This document shows, piece after piece, positions 8,770-16,294 of a DNA stretch of 64,000 nt. This DNA comes from JAGWRI01 sp035700805 (GTDB lineage Bacteria; Gemmatimonadota; Gemmatimonadetes; Gemmatimonadales; Gemmatimonadaceae): contig DASSOG010000043.1 of assembly GCA_035700805.1 (NCBI GenBank), forward strand, positions 77,543 through 141,542, given 5' to 3'. Position 1 is the stretch's first letter, and each line of letters starts with the position of its first letter. Under the pieces are notes generated by a model, which was not told the DNA's origin, made no database searches, and saw nothing but the letters and a program-made list of their open reading frames with translations. The position numbers were made by a program, and so were the translations under genes.

Positions 8770-9162
8770 ATGCCGGCCTATAACATTGCCACCGCTGCGT
8801 TTGCCACTCAGTCACCCAGAAAATGGGTGGACAACATCACGGCGCATCACGACCTGCCAGGTGTGTCTCGTACGGGACGAGGAGCGGAACGCAGCTTCTC
8901 GTTCGACGCCGTGGTCGCACTCCAGATCACACGCACCCTCTGCCGCGAATTGCAGGTTTCCGCGTGGCGCGCCGTTGAGCTGGCCACTGCCCTCCAGGCC
9001 AGCGCCGAACACGCGGTGACTCTACCCGGTGGATTGCTCGTGAGCGTGGATCTCGCTCAGACCGCGCGGGATGTACAACGCCGGCTGCTCGAGGCGGCCG
9101 AGTCGGTACCCAGGACCAAACGCGGTCGACCCGCAGCGGCGAGTCCCCTTGGACATCGGTGA
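8770..9162 (+). CDS. putative DNA-binding protein (MerR-like winged-helix resemblance)
   Basis: A 130-residue protein not assigned to a firm family. Residues about 18-75 (KWVDNITAHHDLPGV, then GAERSFSFDAVVALQI, then SAWRAVELATAL) look like a short helical DNA-binding domain of the kind seen in small MerR-like wHTH proteins, followed by an amphipathic helix and a basic Arg/Lys tail (TKRGRP). ATG at 8770 follows AGGA by five bases. The two palindromes immediately upstream make autoregulation plausible. No membrane segment or signal peptide. Function remains open; a toxin-antitoxin antitoxin is an alternative, but no toxin gene lies next to it. Confidence 0.65.
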   Translation: MPAYNIATAAFATQSPRKWVDNITAHHDLPGVSRTGRGAERSFSFDAVVALQITRTLCRELQVSAWRAVELATALQASAEHAVTLPGGLLVSVDLAQTARDVQRRLLEAAESVPRTKRGRPAAASPLGHR

Positions 9163-9190
9163 CCCTGAATCAGGATCCAGCCAGGGAAAC

Positions 9191-9232
9191 CGGAGGGGCC
9201 GGGCGACCCTGTCGGATCCCCCGGCCCCTCCG
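9191..9232 (-). terminator. strong GC hairpin downstream of cspA
   Basis: A perfect 13-bp inverted repeat, CGGAGGGGCCGGG at 9191-9203 and its complement at 9220-9232, encloses a 16-base loop. It lies between the convergent ends of the 8770 gene (+) and cspA (-). On the minus strand it is followed by GTTTCCC, a weak U-tract; on the plus strand by no U-run. It probably stops cspA transcription and may act both ways. Confidence 0.6.
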
Positions 9233-9251
9233 ATGCTCAGTGTTCGCGCGC

Positions 9252-9464
9252 TTACTGCGAGAGCCGGGAGACGTTCTCCGCGGCAGGCCCCTTGGCGCCC
9301 TGTACAACGTCGAACTCCACGGCATCGCCCTCGGCGAGTGTCTTGAAGCCGTCACCCTGGATCGAGCTATAGTGGACGAAGCAGTCCTTCTCGCCACCGT
9401 CCGGGGTGATGAAACCGAAGCCCTTCGCATCGTTGAACCACTTGACCTTGCCAGTCGTACGCAT
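9252..9464 (-). CDS. cspA: cold-shock protein
   Basis: A 70-residue CspA-family single-stranded nucleic-acid chaperone. GKVKWFNDAKGFGFITPDGG carries RNP1 (KGFGFI) and DCFVHYSSI carries RNP2 (FVHY), followed by the usual EGDAVEFDVVQGAKGPAAENV end. The start is ATG at 9464, preceded by CAGGAG; the open frame continues 19 residues upstream but that is not part of the fold. It stands alone with a roughly 240-base leader region shared with the divergent ispG, as expected for a csp gene with a long 5' UTR. Cold induction is not shown by the sequence. Confidence 0.96.
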   Translation of the reverse strand: MRTTGKVKWFNDAKGFGFITPDGGEKDCFVHYSSIQGDGFKTLAEGDAVEFDVVQGAKGPAAENVSRLSQ

Positions 9465-9706
9465 GTCCCACTCCTGAAAGTTCCCATTGTCCAGGGAGCG
9501 GAACGCGCCGTGCCCTGACAATTCCCGATTCCGCAGAACGCCGGTGCGCTGCGGGGCTTATACGCGCCGAGCCAAGACCCTGAGGCCTTGGCTCAGCGGG
9601 GCCTAAGGTAGTACGCCCTGTAAAGCCGGTCAATAGTGGGGTAGGGGAGGGCCGGCAGGGCCCTTTTCATGACTATTTTCAACGGGCAGGCCACCTTGGA
9701 GGATTC

Positions 9707-10936
9707 GTGAGCTTTGGAAGCCGCCGTCAGACCGTCACCACCTGGGTCCGCGGGGTTCCGATCGGGTCTGATTACCCGATTGTCGTTCAGTCCATGACCA
9801 ACACGGACACCGCCGATGCGGCGGCCACCGCCCAGCAGGTGGTGGCCCTGGCGCGCGCTGGTTCGCAACTGGTGCGCGTGACGGTGAACAACGACGAGGC
9901 CGCTGCCGCCGTACCCGAGATCGCGCAACGCGTGCTCGATGCCGGGCAAGACGTGCCCATTGTCGGCGACTTCCACTACAACGGACACCTCTTGCTGGCC
10001 AGGCATCCTGCGTGCGCGGCGGCGTTGGCTAAGTACCGGATCAACCCTGGCAATGTCGGCGGCAAGCGCCGAGATGAGAATTTTCGTACGATCGTCCAGA
10101 TTGCCGTGGACCACGACCGCCCGGTGCGCATCGGTGTGAACTGGGGATCGCTCGACCAGGACCTGCTTACGCAGATGATGGACGAGAATGGACGGCAGGC
10201 CACGCCACTGGATGCCACGCAGGTCTACATCGAGGCCATGCTCGCCAGCGCGCTCAGGTCCGCCACCCTGGCCGAGGAAGTAGGGCTCGGACACGACCAC
10301 ATCGTCATCTCCGCCAAGGTGTCAGGTGTGCAGGACCTGGTCACGGTGTACCGCCTGCTCGCCGCGCGCTGCGACTACCCGCTGCACCTGGGCCTCACCG
10401 AAGCCGGTATGGGTACCAAGGGCGTGGTGGCCACCACGGCCGGCCTGGCCATCCTGCTGGCTGAGGGCATCGGTGACACCATTCGCGTCTCGCTGACGCC
10501 GCGCCCCAATGGCGACCGCACCGAGGAAGTGCTCGTGGCCCAGCAAATTTTGCAGTCGCTGGGGCTGCGCAGCTTCTCACCCCAGGTCACGTCGTGTCCG
10601 GGATGCGGTCGGACGACGTCCACGTTCTTCCAGCACATGGCTGAGGACATCCAGACCTATCTGCGGGAACAGATGCCGCTGTGGCGCGCTCGGCATCCTG
10701 GGGTGGAAGAGATGCGCGTGGCCGTCATGGGGTGCGTGGTGAACGGACCCGGCGAGTCCAAACACGCCAACATCGGCATCTCGCTGCCCGGGACCTTTGA
10801 GGAGCCCAAGGCCCCGGTGTATGTGGACGGCCAGCTCGTGTGCACGCTGCGCGGCGATCACATCGTGCAGGAATTCCTGGTCATGCTGGAGGAGTACGTC
10901 AACCGCACGTATCCCGAGCCGGTCGCGGTGAGCTAG
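9707..10936 (+). CDS. ispG: 4-hydroxy-3-methylbut-2-enyl diphosphate synthase (flavodoxin)
   Basis: Iron-sulfur enzyme of the MEP isoprenoid route, converting ME-cPP to HMBPP. Of 409 residues, the N-terminal TIM-barrel shows PIVVQSMTNTDT, QLVRVTVNN and VGDFHYNGHLLL, and the C-terminal cluster domain shows the cysteines in TSCPGCGRT and VMGCVVNGPGESKHA that bind the 4Fe-4S cluster. GTG at 9707 has GGAGG at 9698-9702. It converges with the HD-domain gene with a four-base overlap of stops. It matters for context that a mevalonate-pathway operon lies 32 kb away in the same window, so the organism appears to carry genes of both isoprenoid routes. Confidence 0.97.
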   Translation: MSFGSRRQTVTTWVRGVPIGSDYPIVVQSMTNTDTADAAATAQQVVALARAGSQLVRVTVNNDEAAAAVPEIAQRVLDAGQDVPIVGDFHYNGHLLLARHPACAAALAKYRINPGNVGGKRRDENFRTIVQIAVDHDRPVRIGVNWGSLDQDLLTQMMDENGRQATPLDATQVYIEAMLASALRSATLAEEVGLGHDHIVISAKVSGVQDLVTVYRLLAARCDYPLHLGLTEAGMGTKGVVATTAGLAILLAEGIGDTIRVSLTPRPNGDRTEEVLVAQQILQSLGLRSFSPQVTSCPGCGRTTSTFFQHMAEDIQTYLREQMPLWRARHPGVEEMRVAVMGCVVNGPGESKHANIGISLPGTFEEPKAPVYVDGQLVCTLRGDHIVQEFLVMLEEYVNRTYPEPVAVS

Positions 10937-11541
10937 CTGCCTCCGGCTTGCTCCAGGGCTTCGACCACGCGCGCCAACTCCCTCATGATCGGCGCGTCAA
11001 AGCCGCTGGCGTGCAGCTGTTCGTACACGCGACGGAACCAGCCCACGGTACCGGCCTTGCCCGCGTGATACCGGCTCCAGACGGAGTCGGGGTCGATGGT
11101 GCGCTGCAGGTCCGCCAGGATGGTGCCGGCGGTGTGAATGGCGTCGGCCGCACTGACCCACCGCACATCGTCTGCCGCGTCGGTCAGTCGCACCAGGAAG
11201 TCGTCACGCTGCTCATCATGCGACAATTCAACGCCATCGTCGTCGTTGGCACGCATGCTCGCCGCCAGCGCGACGTGCAGGGCCCGTTCCCCGAACTTGT
11301 CGGACACCCGCTGTTGCAGCATCTCGGCGGTAAATCGGTCACGCACAAAGTCCGCAACCACCCCCTGCAGGATGCCCGCCACGACGGTGTCTTCATCCTG
11401 ATCGTACTTCGTCAGGATGACGGCGACGTTGGCCCCGTGCGTACCGTACGGCAGCCGTGTGCCCTTGCGCACCTCCCGGTCATCGTGCTTGGCCGCGAAG
11501 GCGAGCGCATGGTTGATCCGGTCGGAATACCCCTGAAGCAT
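10933..11541 (-). CDS. HD-domain protein (RelA/SpoT hydrolase-like) lacking the HD residues
   Basis: A 202-residue protein that follows the (p)ppGpp-hydrolase-like HD fold: an N-terminal helix with FAAKHDDREVRKGTRLPYGTH keeps two expected histidines, then comes the helix DEDTVVAGILQGVVADF. In active members this reads close to ILHDVVEDT; here His-Asp is Gln59-Gly60 and Glu-Asp becomes Ala-Asp. The later KAADRLHN-type motif reads SAADAIHT. The metal site should therefore be lost, which points to a pseudoenzyme or ligand-binding role. It lies 41 bases downstream of msrC on the same strand and may share its transcript. Family assignment is firm; lack of activity is inferred. Confidence 0.8.
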   Translation of the reverse strand: MLQGYSDRINHALAFAAKHDDREVRKGTRLPYGTHGANVAVILTKYDQDEDTVVAGILQGVVADFVRDRFTAEMLQQRVSDKFGERALHVALAASMRANDDDGVELSHDEQRDDFLVRLTDAADDVRWVSAADAIHTAGTILADLQRTIDPDSVWSRYHAGKAGTVGWFRRVYEQLHASGFDAPIMRELARVVEALEQAGGS

Positions 11542-11582
11542 CGGTTCAGCGTTGTCGTGAGGACAAGGTGCGCGGGTGAGGC

Positions 11583-12098
11583 CTAAGCTAGCGACTGGGG
11601 CGGGGCGGGGCGAGCAACACCAAACCAGCTTACGATCGCGCCCAACCCTTGCACATCGTCGGCGTCGAACGCGCCCACGTGATCCGCGTCGATGTCCAGC
11701 ACCGCCAGCAGGCGACCATCTCGCCCAGACACGGGCACCACGACTTCCGATTTCGCGGCGGCATCACACACGATGTGGTCGGTGAACGAGGCTACGTCCT
11801 GCACCACGACCGCAGTGGCCGTCGCGGCCGCGCGACCGCAGACGCCACGCCCAAAGGCGATTTCCAGGCAACCAAGCGTCCCCTGATACGGACCTACGCG
11901 CAACAACCGGCCAGGCTCCACCACGCGGTAGAAACCCGTCCACAGATGGCCAAACGCGTGGTGAATGAGCGAGCTCATCGTGGCCATCGCCGTGATCTCG
12001 TCCGTTACGCCTTCGAGCACGGCGTCGATGTGCGTCTTGAGTTGCCGGTACGCCTCCGGCTTGGGAACACCGCGAAGGTCAAGTGTGATTTCTGCCAT
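11583..12098 (-). CDS. msrC: free methionine-(R)-sulfoxide reductase (GAF domain)
   Basis: A 171-residue GAF-fold enzyme that reduces free methionine-R-sulfoxide using thioredoxin-type electrons. Cys77, Cys87 and Cys111 lie in GCLEIAFGRGVCG and DHIVCDAAAKSE; their spacing of 10 and 24 equals that of the three redox cysteines in the E. coli and yeast enzymes. The N-terminal YRQLKTHIDAVLEGVTDEIT and HLWTGFY segments also fit. It follows the M16 gene upstream with a three-base gap, so it is probably co-transcribed with the two peptidase genes and the HD-domain gene. A generic GAF sensor is less likely because all three cysteines are kept. Confidence 0.9.
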   Translation of the reverse strand: MAEITLDLRGVPKPEAYRQLKTHIDAVLEGVTDEITAMATMSSLIHHAFGHLWTGFYRVVEPGRLLRVGPYQGTLGCLEIAFGRGVCGRAAATATAVVVQDVASFTDHIVCDAAAKSEVVVPVSGRDGRLLAVLDIDADHVGAFDADDVQGLGAIVSWFGVARPAPPQSLA

Positions 12099-12101
12099 GG
12101 C

Positions 12102-13421
12102 TCAGAACCGTGTGCGTAGGATCGTCGGGACCTTGGACGTGTCCCCCACGAACCCGAATCGGGTACCGTGCATGTAGATCAGGGCCACCCGCTGGATGTC
12201 CGCGGGCGTGACGCGACGCAGTTCAGCCACGAAGTCGCTGGCCTTGTGAAAGTCCCCGCCGTACAACTCAGCCCGCGCCAGGAACGACGCCTGATCCGCG
12301 TTGGTCTCGTTCTTCAGGAAATAGTCGGTGATGAACTGCCCCACCAGTGCCGGCAACCCGGCGGGATCCACCAGCGTGGTCTGCAGCTCGTACAACTCAT
12401 TGGCCATCGCGGCGACCGCGGCCTCCGGGTCGGCGGTGGTGACATAGAAGCCACCTACCGACACGGCATGGTCCACGAACGGCGCTTCCACCGCATAGGC
12501 CAGATGCTCCCGTGACCGGACCTGCGCGAACATCCGTCCGCTCAACACCGCCGTCGCCACACGCAGCGCAACGGCGTCCGGGGTGCCGGCGCGCGGGCCG
12601 GGATAGTAGCCCAGGATGTAATTGGTGGGGAGATCGCGCGACTCCACGGCCACACGGGCCGTGTCCGGTGTCAGTGTGGGTGGTGGAGTCCAGTGATACG
12701 CCCCCACGGGAAGCGTCGCCAGCGTACGTCGGACGGCACGCTCCAGCGTCGCCCGGTCGATGTTGCCCACGACCACCACCAGGAGGCGAGTCTGCACAAC
12801 CTCCGCGCGGTGGTACGCCCGCACCTGCGCCGCAGTCAGGGAGGACAGGGCTGCCACGGTTCCGCCGGGATCCAGCCGGTACGGGTGCCCCGCGTAGATC
12901 AGGCGCTCCGCCAGGTGCGCCACCGCGGCGTCCGGACTGGCGTCGGCATCGTGCGCGGCAATCAGCATTTGCTGACGGGTGCGCGCCACGCTCGTTGGAT
13001 CAAGTGTCGGCTCCACCAGCCGGTCGGCGAACACCGCCCAGCTGGAGTCGAATGCCTGTTGAAGCGTCCGGAGCCCGAAGGTGGTCCAGTCCACACCTGG
13101 GTTGATGACGATGGTCGCCGCTGCCCGCGCGGTGATGGCCCGAAGCTGTGCGCGCGGGAACCGTCTGGTGCCGCCGTCGGATGCCCCCAGCATCAAGGCC
13201 TCGATGCCCGCCGTGGCCGGCGTGAGCTGGCGTGTGCCGCCGAGCAGGTAGATGTTGGCCGCTACCACGTCGTTCGCCGGATTCCGGCGAAGGATCACGT
13301 GAACATGATCCACGGTGAAGTCGAAAGTCCCTGTGTCTGAGGCAGTTTGCTGCGCCTCCAGTAAGACACTAACACAACAGGATAGCGCTGCCATAGCGAT
13401 GAGAAGCCGGCTTTTCAGCAT
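12102..13421 (-). CDS. M16-family peptidase subunit without zinc motif, secreted
   Basis: A 439-residue insulinase-like protein with an N-terminal signal peptide (KSRLLIAMAALSCCVSVLLEAQ). The HxxEH zinc motif is absent; the matching region reads ATAGIEALMLGAS. The C-terminal domain retains the substrate-contact segment with FAQVRSREHLAYAV. In bacterial M16B heterodimers one subunit carries zinc and the other helps bind substrate; this looks like the latter. The stop of the neighbouring active subunit and this start overlap by one base (TAATG), implying equimolar synthesis. The likely site is the periplasm. The signal peptide contains Cys-Cys, but there is no clear lipobox. Confidence 0.9.
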   Translation of the reverse strand: MLKSRLLIAMAALSCCVSVLLEAQQTASDTGTFDFTVDHVHVILRRNPANDVVAANIYLLGGTRQLTPATAGIEALMLGASDGGTRRFPRAQLRAITARAAATIVINPGVDWTTFGLRTLQQAFDSSWAVFADRLVEPTLDPTSVARTRQQMLIAAHDADASPDAAVAHLAERLIYAGHPYRLDPGGTVAALSSLTAAQVRAYHRAEVVQTRLLVVVVGNIDRATLERAVRRTLATLPVGAYHWTPPPTLTPDTARVAVESRDLPTNYILGYYPGPRAGTPDAVALRVATAVLSGRMFAQVRSREHLAYAVEAPFVDHAVSVGGFYVTTADPEAAVAAMANELYELQTTLVDPAGLPALVGQFITDYFLKNETNADQASFLARAELYGGDFHKASDFVAELRRVTPADIQRVALIYMHGTRFGFVGDTSKVPTILRTRF

Positions 13422-14842
13422 TACCGCCGCCCCCAGTCAGTCAGCTCTGACACCGAGAGCTTGAGCTGGTCATTGGCCTCCTGACTCAGCAACACCCCGC
13501 GCACGTGCGGCTTGTCCACGATGTATTTCCGCGCATACCGCTGCAATTGCGGCACCGTCTCCTTTGCCATCGTGTCCACATAGCCCAGATAGTAGTCCAG
13601 CCCTGTCACGGCCCACCAGAAGCCGATCTGGTGCGCAAAGCCCGACGCACGCTCCAGCCCGAACATCGTGCCGGCAATGCGCTGACGCTTGATCGGCTCA
13701 AGTTCTGCAGTCGTGAAGTAACCCGGGTCTGCAAAGTGAGCGATCTCGCTTTCCAACGCCGTGATCGCCTCTCGTGCATGTGCCGCGGTGGTGGTGCCGC
13801 TGATCGTGATCGGACCCACATGGTTCTGGGTGTAGTAGTTCACACCAATGGATTCAAACAGCCCGCTATCCACCAGCCGCCGCTGCAGGCGTGAACCCGG
13901 CTGGTTGAGCACATCTGAAAAGACGTCGGCAGCGTACGTAGCCGCCGGATCTGCCGACGCACTGGGGCCCTGCCACTGAAACATCACCAGCACGGCTGCA
14001 ATGGGCGCCGTCACCAGCACCCCGGTGTCGCCCGCCAGTGCGGGCACTGGAGGAATCGGCCACGTTGTGAAGGGGTCCGGGCCCCGGCTCCACGATCCAA
14101 AGAAACGCTGCGCGGCGCGGAAAACCTGCACGGCATCCACGTCCCCGGTCACGATAAGCGCCGAGTTATTAGGAACGTAGTATCGGTGCTGGATCAGCCG
14201 CATCTGGGCGGGAGTCGCGTGCAGGATCACCTCACGTCGCCCCAGTGGATTTTTCCTCGGCCACGCCGTCCCCCACAGGACACGCCCCATCTGCTGCTGG
14301 AACTCATACCCTGGCTGGGATTGGTCCCGGTCGTATTCACCGATCACCACGGCGCGCTCGCGCTCCAGCTCGTCCTCGCGGAACAACGGGTGCTTCACAG
14401 CCGCCGCCAGGAGTTGCATTCCCGCCAGCAGGCTGTCCGACGGAAGGGTCAGGTAGTAGTTGACCCGCTCCTCCTGCGTGGACCCGTTGAAGACCGCCCC
14501 CAGGCTGGCCGCCCGCTGCTGGAACGCGTCGGGTTCCGGGTACGCGCTGTCGGCTCGAAAGAACATGTGCTCATACAGGTGTGACAACCCTTCATATCCC
14601 GGGTCCTGCGTGAACGACCCGCTGCGCACGTCGATTTCCACCGTGGCCAGGGGTACACCGTGATTTTCCACCACGATGACTTCCAGCCCGTTCGGCAACT
14701 CCTGATGCCTGATGGTGCGCTCCAGCTCGGCGCGCTGGGCATGGAGTGCCGCCAATGGCAGGAACACCGCGCAGAGCAGCCAGACTCCGGCCCGACGGTG
14801 TGGCGGTCCGTGCACCTGCGATGTTTCTTTTCTCTTCACCAT
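13421..14842 (-). CDS. M16-family zinc peptidase, secreted
   Basis: A 473-residue insulinase-family metallopeptidase with a signal peptide (GVWLLCAVFLPLAALHAQ). The inverted zinc motif is HLYEH, within DPGYEGLSHLYEHMFF, with downstream acidic ligand candidates in the ELERERAVVIGEYDRD helix. It is expected to degrade peptides in the periplasm together with the zinc-less partner that follows. The start is ATG at 14842, preceded by a purine-rich GAGGGGGAGGGGGAC; the frame stays open to 14938 but inside murB sequence. Its start codon overlaps the start codon of the divergent murB by two bases (shared CATG), so each gene's promoter must lie within the other's coding region. Confidence 0.9.
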   Translation of the reverse strand: MVKRKETSQVHGPPHRRAGVWLLCAVFLPLAALHAQRAELERTIRHQELPNGLEVIVVENHGVPLATVEIDVRSGSFTQDPGYEGLSHLYEHMFFRADSAYPEPDAFQQRAASLGAVFNGSTQEERVNYYLTLPSDSLLAGMQLLAAAVKHPLFREDELERERAVVIGEYDRDQSQPGYEFQQQMGRVLWGTAWPRKNPLGRREVILHATPAQMRLIQHRYYVPNNSALIVTGDVDAVQVFRAAQRFFGSWSRGPDPFTTWPIPPVPALAGDTGVLVTAPIAAVLVMFQWQGPSASADPAATYAADVFSDVLNQPGSRLQRRLVDSGLFESIGVNYYTQNHVGPITISGTTTAAHAREAITALESEIAHFADPGYFTTAELEPIKRQRIAGTMFGLERASGFAHQIGFWWAVTGLDYYLGYVDTMAKETVPQLQRYARKYIVDKPHVRGVLLSQEANDQLKLSVSELTDWGRR

Positions 14843-15791
14843 GTCCCCCTCCCCCTCATCCACGGCACTCGCGGAACTGGCCACGACGCTGGGTACACAA
14901 CGCGTTCGCCGCAATGTAGCGCTCGCGCCGTACACCACGTTTCACGTCGGCGGACCCGCTGATCTCTGGTACGAAGCCACCAGCGCCGAGGAGCTTGCCG
15001 CTGCCGTCTCGGCGGCCCGCCGACTGGAAGTCCCGTTCTTCCTCCTGGGACTCGGGGCAAACATCCTCGTGGGCGACGGTGGATTTCGTGGCCTGGTAAT
15101 CCGGAACGCCGCGGCACACTGGACCATCTCCGACACGGGGCAACTCCGCGCTGAAACTGGGGTGGTGATCGCCGAGCTTATCCGGCAGGTCGTCGCACGC
15201 GGCTGGAGCGGCCTCGAGCACTTCGCGGGAATTCCCAGCACGATGGGTGGGGCGCTCTGGCAGAACCTGCACTTCCTCTCCCCCGCCCCTGAGCGCGAGC
15301 GAACCGTGTTCATTGCCGAACTCTTTGAGTCCGTCGATGTCCTCCTGGACACCGGTGTTCGCCGCACGTGGAACTCCGCGGACATGCGCTTTGGATACGA
15401 TACCAGCCGCCTGCATGAGGGGCACGCAATTGCGCTCGAGACCACCCTGCACCTTACGCGTGGCACTCCGGAGACCATGCACCGCATTATCCAGGAGAAC
15501 CTCAGCTGGCGCGGCGCCCGCCACCCACACCTCGACTGGTACCCCAGCGCGGGATCAATCTTCCAGAAACTCGATGGCCTGGGAGCCGGCCGGCTGATTG
15601 ATCAGGCGGGACTGAAGGGGCACCAGATCGGCGGCGCCCAGATTTCCCCGTTGCACGCCAACATCATCGTGAACCTCGGCGATGCCACAGCCAGGGACGT
15701 GCAGGCCTTGATTCATTTCGCGCAGCAGACGGTCGAGCAGAAGTTCGGTGTCCACCTGAAGCCGGAAATCGGATTCGTCGGCGAGTTTTGA
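14841..15791 (+). CDS. murB: UDP-N-acetylenolpyruvoylglucosamine reductase
   Basis: NADPH/FAD enzyme that reduces enolpyruvyl-UDP-GlcNAc to UDP-MurNAc in peptidoglycan synthesis. Of 316 residues, the FAD domain shows APYTTFHVGGPAD, LGLGANILVGDGGFRGLVI and FAGIPSTMGGALWQN; the C-terminal domain has the proton-donor serine in PSAGSIFQK, SPLHANIIVN and the final glutamate in KPEIGFVGEF. The GSIFQK form, rather than GSxFKNP, fits a type II-like MurB. ATG at 14841 is the only credible start before the FAD domain, and it overlaps the M16 start on the other strand. No ribosome-binding site is visible. A perfect GACCAGC/GCTGGTC palindrome covers the stop. Confidence 0.95.
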   Translation: MSPSPSSTALAELATTLGTQRVRRNVALAPYTTFHVGGPADLWYEATSAEELAAAVSAARRLEVPFFLLGLGANILVGDGGFRGLVIRNAAAHWTISDTGQLRAETGVVIAELIRQVVARGWSGLEHFAGIPSTMGGALWQNLHFLSPAPERERTVFIAELFESVDVLLDTGVRRTWNSADMRFGYDTSRLHEGHAIALETTLHLTRGTPETMHRIIQENLSWRGARHPHLDWYPSAGSIFQKLDGLGAGRLIDQAGLKGHQIGGAQISPLHANIIVNLGDATARDVQALIHFAQQTVEQKFGVHLKPEIGFVGEF

Positions 15792-15889
15792 CCAGCGCTG
15801 GTCATGGGTAGATCGTGCGGTAATCCGCTCTAATGCCATAAACTGGTGCTATCGTGGGCTTATAATGGCGGAATAGTGGCTGTAGTTCG

Positions 15890-16240
15890 TCATTTTCTTG
15901 CGACGAGTTCCTTCCACTGATCCTCAGCCAGCCCTACTGTCAGGAAGTTTCCCGTACGGACCAGCGGCATGCGCAACAGCAGCGGTTCTTCCACCAGCAA
16001 CCGCATCCATTGGGGATCCCCAAGCCGGGCGTGTCGCAATCCAAGTTCGGTGTAACGTGCGGACGATTCGTCAATGATTTCGCGGATTCCGAACTTCTGC
16101 ACAAATCGGTTCAGCTCTCCCGCTGAGGCCGCACGCTCCATCAGGTCCACGAAATGTGTCCGGATGCGCCGTTCCGCAAAGAAGCGCAGGGCCTTTCGTG
16201 TGTCGGCACTCTTTCGCACTCCAAAAATCTGTACCTCCAC
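15890..16240 (-). CDS. ArsC/Spx-family protein lacking the catalytic cysteine
   Basis: A 116-residue thioredoxin-fold protein of the ArsC/Spx/YffB family: VQIFGVRKSADTRKALRFF, HFVDLMERAASAGELNRFV and the family end LRMPLVRTGNFLTVGLAEDQWKEL with the substrate-site arginines. The position of the active-site cysteine (N-C-D-T in YffB) holds Ser11, and the whole protein has no cysteine, so arsenate-reductase or Spx redox chemistry is unlikely. The start is GTG at 16240 with AGAGGGGG upstream; the frame is open to 16282. Role unknown; binding of glutathione or RNA polymerase would be speculation. It is divergent from the YheT-like gene. Confidence 0.8.
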   Translation of the reverse strand: MEVQIFGVRKSADTRKALRFFAERRIRTHFVDLMERAASAGELNRFVQKFGIREIIDESSARYTELGLRHARLGDPQWMRLLVEEPLLLRMPLVRTGNFLTVGLAEDQWKELVARK

Positions 16241-16294
16241 CAGTCCCCCTCTTATGTCGCGTTCACACTGGCGTACCACCACCGACGGCGTCGA

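Noticed and set aside
15861..15866. Perfect TATAAT between murB and the ArsC-like gene
   Set aside because: It faces plus into the antisense of the ArsC-like gene with no -35, and no plus-strand gene starts for 430 bases; left uncalled as a promoter.
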